Shown one piece after another: positions 25,501 through 34,500 of a DNA stretch of 60,616 bases (position 1 is its first letter; each line of letters opens with the position of its first letter). Below the pieces are notes generated by a model. The model was not told the origin of the DNA. It was given only the letters and a program-made list of their open reading frames with translations, and did no database searches. The translations under genes were made by a program, and so were the position numbers. This DNA comes from a virus, in IMG/VR virus record IMGVR_UViG_3300025771_003532, positions 1 to 60,616 of that record; one strand, written 5' to 3'.

Positions 25501-28500
25501 AACCAAGGTAACCAGGGTATGCTTGGAGACCGTGGTGGTATTCGTTATGACTTTGATTCTACTACCACAGCAGGTACGGGTGGACAAGGATCATTAAGGT
25601 ATAACAATGCTACCGCAGCAAATATTACAGAATTATATTTTGATGATACAGATTCTTTTGGATCTGATCAAACTGGTTGGTACGATACATTTGACGATAC
25701 TCAGTTAAATGCTGGACTAAATCGTGGATACCTCTATGTAACCTCGGCAGATTCTGGTGGTAATGTAACTTCTATATTCTATGTTGATGATGCTGTAATA
25801 GATAACACTACTTATTGGACTGTTCCTGTAACTTATGTAAGTGGTGATATTCCTTCAAATGGTCAAGAAGTAACGGTACTATTCACTAAGAGTGGAACTC
25901 AGGGTGTCCAAGGTAACCAGGGCAACCAAGGCAACCAAGGTAATCAGGGTAACCAAGGTAACCAAGGTAACCAGGGACTTCAAGGCAACCAAGGTAATCA
26001 GGGTAACCAAGGTAATCAAGGTAACCAAGGTAATCAGGGCAACCAGGGTAATCAAGGTTTACAAGGTCTCCAAGGTCTCCAAGGTCTACAGGGTAATCAA
26101 GGCAACCAAGGTAACCAGGGCAACCAGGGTAATCAAGGCAACCAAGGAAACCAGGGTAATCAAGGTTTACAAGGTAACCAGGGTATGCTTGGAGACCGTG
26201 GTGGTATTCCTTATAGATTTAATACTGCTACTGGATCTGGATCTTCAGGTGATGGAGATTTTAGATTTAATAATAGTACCATTGGTAGTGTAACTCAAAT
26301 ATATGTTGATGATAATGATATCTTTGGAGTAGATCACTCTGCTTGGGTTGCAAATTGGGATGATACTCAAGTTATTGCTGGAGAAGGTAGGGGATACATT
26401 TATATTACCTCAGCAGATTCTGCAACTAATGTTAGTGCAATATTTGAAGTAACTGGGGCAATAACAGACCAAACTGATTATCAGGAAATACCTGTTACTT
26501 ATTTGAGTGGTAATATTCCTTCTAATGCACAAGATATAACCATCTTCTTTACAAAGACAGGTATTCAAGGTCTACAAGGTAACCAGGGTAACCAGGGTAA
26601 TCAAGGCAACCAAGGAAACCAGGGTAACCAGGGTAACCAGGGCAACCAAGGATTACAGGGTCTCCAAGGTCTCCAAGGTCTTCAAGGTAACCAAGGCAAC
26701 CAGGGTAACCAAGGTAATCAAGGATTGCAGGGTAACCAAGGTAACCAGGGCAACCAAGGTAATCAAGGTAACCAGGGTAATCAAGGTAATCAGGGACTTC
26801 AAGGAAACCAAGGTCTGCAGGGTATGCTTGGAGACCGTGGTGGTATTCCTTATGAGTTTGATACTACTACCGCAGCAGGTTCTGGTGGTCAAGGGGTATT
26901 AAGATTTGATAGTCCAGCTATTGCAAACGCAACTACACTTTATTTTGATGATACAGATCTATTTGGAATAGATCAAACCGCTTGGTATGATACTTGGGAC
27001 GATACTCAAGTTAATGTTGGAGAGAATCGTGGATACATTTATATTACTACCTCAGATTCTTCTACAAACACAAGTATTATCTTTGAAGTAGATGGTTCTG
27101 TATCTGATAATGGTTCTTATTATAGTATTCCAGTAAACTATTTAACTGGATCTCTTCCTTCTAATGGACAAGAATTAACAGTATTCTTCACTAAAACAGG
27201 TACACAAGGTTTACAAGGTAACCAAGGTCTTAGTGGTAGAAATGCTGAAACTACTTATGTTTATACATTCAGTTCTTCAACAGGTGCAGCAAATCCTGGA
27301 TCTGGAAGATTAAGATTTGATAATTTCTCAACTCAGTCTAGTGCAACTGAGTTGTACATTGCCAACACTGATAGTGGTGGAACTGATCTGTCAGACTTCC
27401 TTGCAGATATTGAGAACTATGGAATTCTAGAGAGACAAGCTCTTGTTAAGATTGTAGATCCTGTTGATGCATCCCAATATCATTTGTTTGTTGTTGGTAA
27501 TACTCAATTACAAACTGGTGGTGCTACTGGATGGTTCTCATTTGACATTACCCAATTCTATGCATCTTCTGGAAACTTCTCTAATAACGATACAGTATTC
27601 ATTAGCTTCTCGTTTATAGGACCTCAAGGTGTTCAAGGTAACCAAGGTCTCCAAGGACTCCAAGGTAACCAAGGTAATCAAGGTAACCAGGGCAACCAAG
27701 GTCTCCAAGGTAACCAGGGTAATCAAGGTAACCAGGGTAATCAAGGTAATCAAGGAAACCAGGGCAACCAAGGTCTCCAAGGTCTCCAAGGTCTGCAAGG
27801 TCTCCAGGGTAACCAAGGTAACCAGGGTAACCAAGGTAATCAAGGATTGCAGGGTAACCAAGGTAACCAGGGCAACCAAGGTAATCAAGGTAACCAGGGT
27901 AACCAAGGTAATCAAGGATTGCAGGGTAACCAAGGTAACCAGGGCAACCAAGGTAATCAAGGTAACCAGGGTAATCAAGGCAATCAAGGTCTACAGGGTA
28001 ACTACGGCAACCGTGGTGGGGTTCCTTATATCTTCTCTACAACTACACAGAATGGAGATCCTGGTAATGGTAATTTTAGATATAATAATGCAACCATTGG
28101 TTCTGTAACCGAAATTTATATTGATAACTTAGATGACCTAGGTAATGATCAGACCGCTTGGTATGATGTTTGGGATGATACTCAACTAAATGCAGGTTTA
28201 AGTCGTGGTAATCTTGTAATAACATCTGCAGATAGTGCAGATACTAATGTAAATATCTTTAATGTTGTAGGAGCAGTTACAGCAGAGACTGGTTATTACA
28301 GAGTTCCTGTTGCATATGTATCTGGATCTTTACCAACCAACTCTGAAAAGTTAGTATTTAACTTTACAAGATCTGGTGTCCAAGGTGTTCAAGGTTTACA
28401 AGGTCTTCAAGGTCCAGATGGTGTAAGTTCTGGAGATACTTTTGAATACTTCTATTCAACAAGCACTACAGCCGCAGATCCTGGACAAGGATTTATAAGA

Positions 28501-31500
28501 TTTGATAATAGTACAATTGAGAATAGTACAGAAATATACCTTGATCATAGAGATGAAAATGGATCAGATTTAAGTGACTTCTATTCATTCGTTGATCAAT
28601 ATGGATCTCCTGGAAATAAGGGATTTGTTAAGATTCAGTCTCAAACAAATGCAAATAACTTCTATATTTTTAGACTTGGTGGAGTTATTTTAGAGTCTGC
28701 TGGTGCTAATGGATGGAGTACATTAGATTTAACTTCAAATGTTAGTGCTGGTACTGGATTCTCTAATAATGAAGCAATATTCTTAAGTTTTGGTCTTGCT
28801 GGTATTCAAGGTACTCAAGGTAACCAAGGTAATCAGGGACTCCAAGGTAATCAAGGTAACCAAGGTAACCAGGGTAATCAAGGTAATCAGGGTAATCAAG
28901 GTAACCAGGGCAATCAAGGCAACCAGGGACTTCAGGGCAATCAAGGTAACCAGGGTAACCAAGGTAATCAAGGTAACCAGGGTAACCAAGGTCTCCAAGG
29001 CAATCAAGGTAACCAGGGTAACCAAGGTAATCAAGGTAACCAGGGTAACCAAGGTCTCCAAGGCAATCAAGGTAACCAAGGTAATCAAGGTAACCAGGGT
29101 AATCAGGGTAACCAAGGTATGCTTGGAGACCGTGGTGGCATTCCTTACTTATTTGACACAACTACTACCGCAGGATCTGGTGGTCAAGGAAGAATTAGAT
29201 TCAATAGTGGAACAATTGGTAGTGTAACTGAACTTTATTTTGATGATACAGATTCATTTGCTGTTGATCAAACTGGTTGGTATGATACTTGGGATGATAC
29301 TCAAGTCAATTCTGGTTCAAATCGCGGATATGTATATATTACGTCTGCAGATAGTTCCAGTAATACTACAGCAATCTTCTATGTAGATGATGTTGTTACT
29401 GATAATGGTACTTATTATACCATCCCTGTTACTTTTGTAAGTGGAAATCTACCTACAAACAATCAAGAACTTACAGTCTTCTTTACAAAGACAGGTATTC
29501 AGGGTCTCCAAGGTAATCAGGGTAACCAAGGCAATCAAGGTAATCAAGGTAACCAAGGTAATCAAGGACTCCAAGGTAATCAAGGTAACCAGGGCAACCA
29601 GGGTAATCAGGGTAACCAGGGACTCCAAGGTAATCAGGGTAATCAGGGTAACCAGGGACTCCAAGGTAATCAGGGTAACCAAGGCAACCAAGGTAATCAG
29701 GGTAACCAAGGCAACCAAGGTAATCAAGGATTGCAAGGTCTCCAAGGTCTACAAGGTCTCCAAGGTCTACAAGGTAACCAAGGTAATCAGGGTAACCAAG
29801 GTCTCCAAGGCAATCAAGGTAACCAAGGTAACCAGGGTAACCAAGGAAATCAAGGTCTCCAAGGCAATCAAGGAAACCAAGGTAATCAAGGTAACCAGGG
29901 TAACCAGGGTAACCAAGGAAATCAAGGTCTCCAAGGCAATCAAGGAAACCAAGGTAATCAAGGTAACCAGGGCAACCAGGGTAATCAGGGTATGCTTGGA
30001 GACCGTGGTGGTGTTCCTTACTTATTTGACACAACTATTACAGCGGGATCTGGTGGTCAAGGAAGACTTAGATTTAATAATGGAACAATTGCCAATGTTA
30101 CAAACATGTATTTTGATGACACTGATGAATTCGGTGTTGATCAGACTGGTTGGTATGACACTTGGGACGATACGGTAGTTAATGCGGGACTCAATAGAGG
30201 ATATATTTACATTACTTCCGCAGACTCTGCAACTAATGTTACTGCGGTATTCTATGTAAACAATACTGTTGAGAACAATACTTCATATTATAGAGTACCA
30301 GTTACTTATCTAAGTGGTAATCTCCCCACAAATGGTCAAGCAGTAACGGTATTCTTTACAAAGACAGGTGTTCAGGGTGTTCAAGGTAACCAGGGTAATC
30401 AAGGTAATCAAGGTAACCAGGGCAACCAGGGTAATCAGGGTAACCAAGGTAATCAGGGACTTCAAGGCAACCAGGGTAATCAAGGTAATCAAGGTAACCA
30501 GGGCAACCAGGGTAATCAGGGCAACCAGGGTAATCAGGGTAATCAAGGTCTACAAGGATTGCAAGGATTACAAGGATTGCAAGGCAACCAAGGTAATCAA
30601 GGTAATCAAGGTAACCAAGGTCTCCAAGGCAATCAAGGTAACCAGGGCAACCAAGGCAACCAAGGTAACCAGGGTAATCAAGGTAATCAGGGACTTCAAG
30701 GCAATCAAGGACTTCAAGGCAATCAAGGTAACCAAGGAAATCAAGGTAACCAAGGTAATCAAGGTCTTCAAGGTAATCAAGGCAACCAGGGTAATCAAGG
30801 CAACCAAGGTAATCAGGGTAACCAAGGTAATCAGGGTAACCAGGGTAACCAGGGTATGCTTGGAGACCGTGGTGGTGTTAGGTATTCCTTTGATACTACT
30901 ACAACTGCAGGAACAGGTGGACAAGGTGTTATTAGATTCAATGATTCCAATATTGCAAACGTAAGCACTCTTTATTTTGATGATACAGATTCATTTGGTG
31001 TTGATCAAACTGGTTGGTACGATACTTTTGATGATACAATAGTAAATAATGGACTTAATAGAGGTTACATTTATATTAGTAGTGCTGATAGTACATCAAA
31101 TGTAACAGCAGTATTCTTTGTTGATGGTCCAGTAGTTAATAATGGAACATACTACAGCGTACCTGTAAATAACCTTACTGGTTCTTTACCATCAAATGGG
31201 CAAGATTTGAGTGTTGTCTTTACTAAGAGTGGACAGCAAGGTGTTCAAGGCAATCAAGGACTCCAAGGCAATCAAGGTCGTCAAGGTAACCAGGGTAACC
31301 AGGGCAATCAAGGTAATCAGGGTCTTCAGGGTAATACTGGTAGTCGTGGAGGAAATCCATATATCTTCTCTACAACCACTACTAATGCAGATCCTGGAAA
31401 TGGTGTCGTAAGATATAACAATAGCAATATTGCATCTGTTACTGAATTTTATATTGATAACTTAGATGATCTAGGTAACAATCAGACGGCATGGTATAAC

Positions 31501-34500
31501 ACATGGGATGATACTGTAACAAATACTGGATTGGTTAGAGGTTATTTGTATATAACTTCTTCTGACTCCAACCAAACTACAGTAAATGCTTTTGCAGTTA
31601 GTGGAGATGTTATTGCTCAAACTGGATATTATAGAATACCTGTTACCTACATTTCTGGTACTTTACCAGGAAATAATGAACAGTTATCAATTAACTTTAC
31701 TCCTGCAGGTGCTCAAGGTCTCCAAGGTAATCAAGGTCTTCAAGGAAACCAGGGTATTAAAGGTAGAGATTCTGAAAATAGTTACAATTATTTCTATAAT
31801 AATTCAACCACTGCAAGTGATCCTGGAAGTGGTAATTTAAGATTTAATAATGCAAATATTGCTAGTGCAACAGCAGTTTATATTGATAATACAAACAGTG
31901 ATAATGTAAATCTTGACACATTCCTACAAACAATTACTGAATATGGATCGGTAAACAAGAGAGGATTCATCAGAATTGGTCTTGCTAATGATTTAACAGC
32001 ATACAATGTATATGAAATTACAGGAGTTACTCAAAATGCTTCTGGTGCTGGTGGATGGCACACTATTTCAATTACTAATGTTATATCAACAACCACAACT
32101 ATCAGTAATAATACTGAACTAATTGTAAGTATTTCTGTTGCTGGACCTCAAGGTACTCAAGGTAACCAGGGTAACCAGGGTAATCAGGGTAACCAGGGTC
32201 TACAAGGTAACCAAGGACGCCAAGGCAACCAGGGCAACCAAGGTAATCAAGGTAACCAAGGTAATCAAGGTAACCAAGGAAATCAAGGACTCCAAGGCAA
32301 CCAAGGCAACCAAGGTAATCAGGGTAATCAAGGCAACCAGGGTAACCAGGGATTGCAAGGTAACCAAGGTAACCAAGGAAATCAAGGTAATCAGGGTAAC
32401 CAAGGTATGCTTGGAGACCGTGGTGGCATCCCTTACCTATTCGATACTAACACTGCTGCTGGATCTGGTGGTCAAGGAAGACTTAGATTCAACTCTGGTA
32501 CTATTGGTAGTGTCACAAACATGTATTTTGATGACACTGATGAGTTTGGAGTAAATCAAACTGGTTGGTACAATACTTGGGATGATACAGTAGTTAATGC
32601 TGGTTTAAATCGTGGTTATATCTATATTACATCGGCAGACAGTTCAACAAATGTTACCGCAGTATTCTATGTAAACAATACTGTTGAGAACAATACTTCA
32701 TATTATAGAGTACCAGTCACATACTTGAGTGGTAATTTACCATCAAATGGTCAAGAAGTAACAGTCTTCTTTACAAAAACTGGCGTACAGGGACTTCAAG
32801 GTAACCAGGGTAATCAAGGCAACCAAGGTAATCAAGGACTCCAAGGTAATCAAGGTAACCAAGGTAATCAGGGCAACCAAGGTAATCAAGGTAATCAGGG
32901 TAACCAGGGTAACCAGGGTAACCAAGGATTGCAGGGTAACCAAGGCAACCAAGGTAATCAGGGTAATCAGGGTAATCAAGGCAACCAAGGTAATCAAGGA
33001 CTCCAAGGTAATCAAGGTAACCAAGGTAATCAGGGCAACCAAGGTAATCAAGGTAATCAGGGTAACCAAGGTAATCAAGGTCTACAAGGTTTACAGGGTA
33101 TCGCTGCTGCAAGATCTCTCGGATCTACATTTGAATACACTACTTCTACTGCAAACTCTGATCCAGGAACAGGACATCTTGGATTTAATGCCGCTGTAAC
33201 TGCAAACTTCACAACATTCAGAATTAGTGAAACTGATATTAACTTGAGTGATGTTGAAGGTATTCTTGCTTCTCTAGATTATTCTGATAACATTCCTAGA
33301 TCTATTGTTACTGTTCAAAGAGAAGTTAATAACTTAGATTATGTTATCTTCTCCATTGAAAGTGCTAGAACAGATAATGGTGGATGGAGAAGTTATTCAT
33401 GTACAAAGATTGCACAGACTGGAACATTCTCTGATGGTGATAAGGTCTTTGCTGTTATCCAACCAGTTGGTAACCAGGGTGTTCAAGGTCTCCAGGGTAA
33501 CATTGGTAACCGTGGTGGAGTTCCTTATGACTTCCAAGGATCTGGTGGAGGAGCTCCTGGATCAGGTACAGTTACATATAATAGTGGAACATTCTCCAGT
33601 ATTACTGAACTTAGAATCAATGATATTGATGCTTTAAGTAATGACCAGTCAAACTGGATTGCAAGTTGGGATGATACAGCATTAACTGGTGGATTGAACA
33701 GAGGTTATATCTACCTTATCTCTGCAAACTCCGCACAAAATACTGTCAATATTTTTGAAGTTGATGGTAGTGCAACAAATAATGGATCATATTACACTAT
33801 TCCAGTCAATCCTATTAGTGGTTCTGTTCCCTCAAACGGAACAGAACTTACCATAGCATTTACAAGATCTGGTGTCCAGGGTGTTCAAGGTAATCAAGGC
33901 AACCAAGGTAACCAAGGACTGCAAGGTAACCAGGGCAACCAAGGAAACCAGGGTAACCAGGGTAACCAGGGTAATCAGGGTAACCAAGGTAATCAAGGAT
34001 TGCAGGGTAACCAAGGTAACCAGGGTAACCAGGGTAATCAGGGTAACCAAGGTAATCAAGGATTGCAGGGTAACCAAGGTAACTACGGTAACCGTGGTGG
34101 AGTTCCTTATAACTTCTCTACAACCACTACTAACGCAGATCCTGGAAATGGAAATGTAAGATATAACAATGCAACAATGAGCTCAGTGAGCTTCATTTAT
34201 ATTGATAACTTAGATGTTCTTGGCAACAATCAAACTGGGTGGTACAACACTTGGGATGATACTACATTAAACACTGGTCTTACTAGAGGTAATCTTGTAA
34301 TAACATCTGCGGATAGTGCAGATAATAATGTAAATGTATTCAATGTCACGGGTGCAGTTCAAGTTGCTTCTGGTTTCTATAGAATCCCAGTATCATATGT
34401 GTCTGGATCTAGACCTGCAAATACTGAGAAGTTAGTATTTAACTTCAATAGAGCAGGTACTCAGGGACTCCAAGGTAACCAAGGCAACCAAGGTAATCAG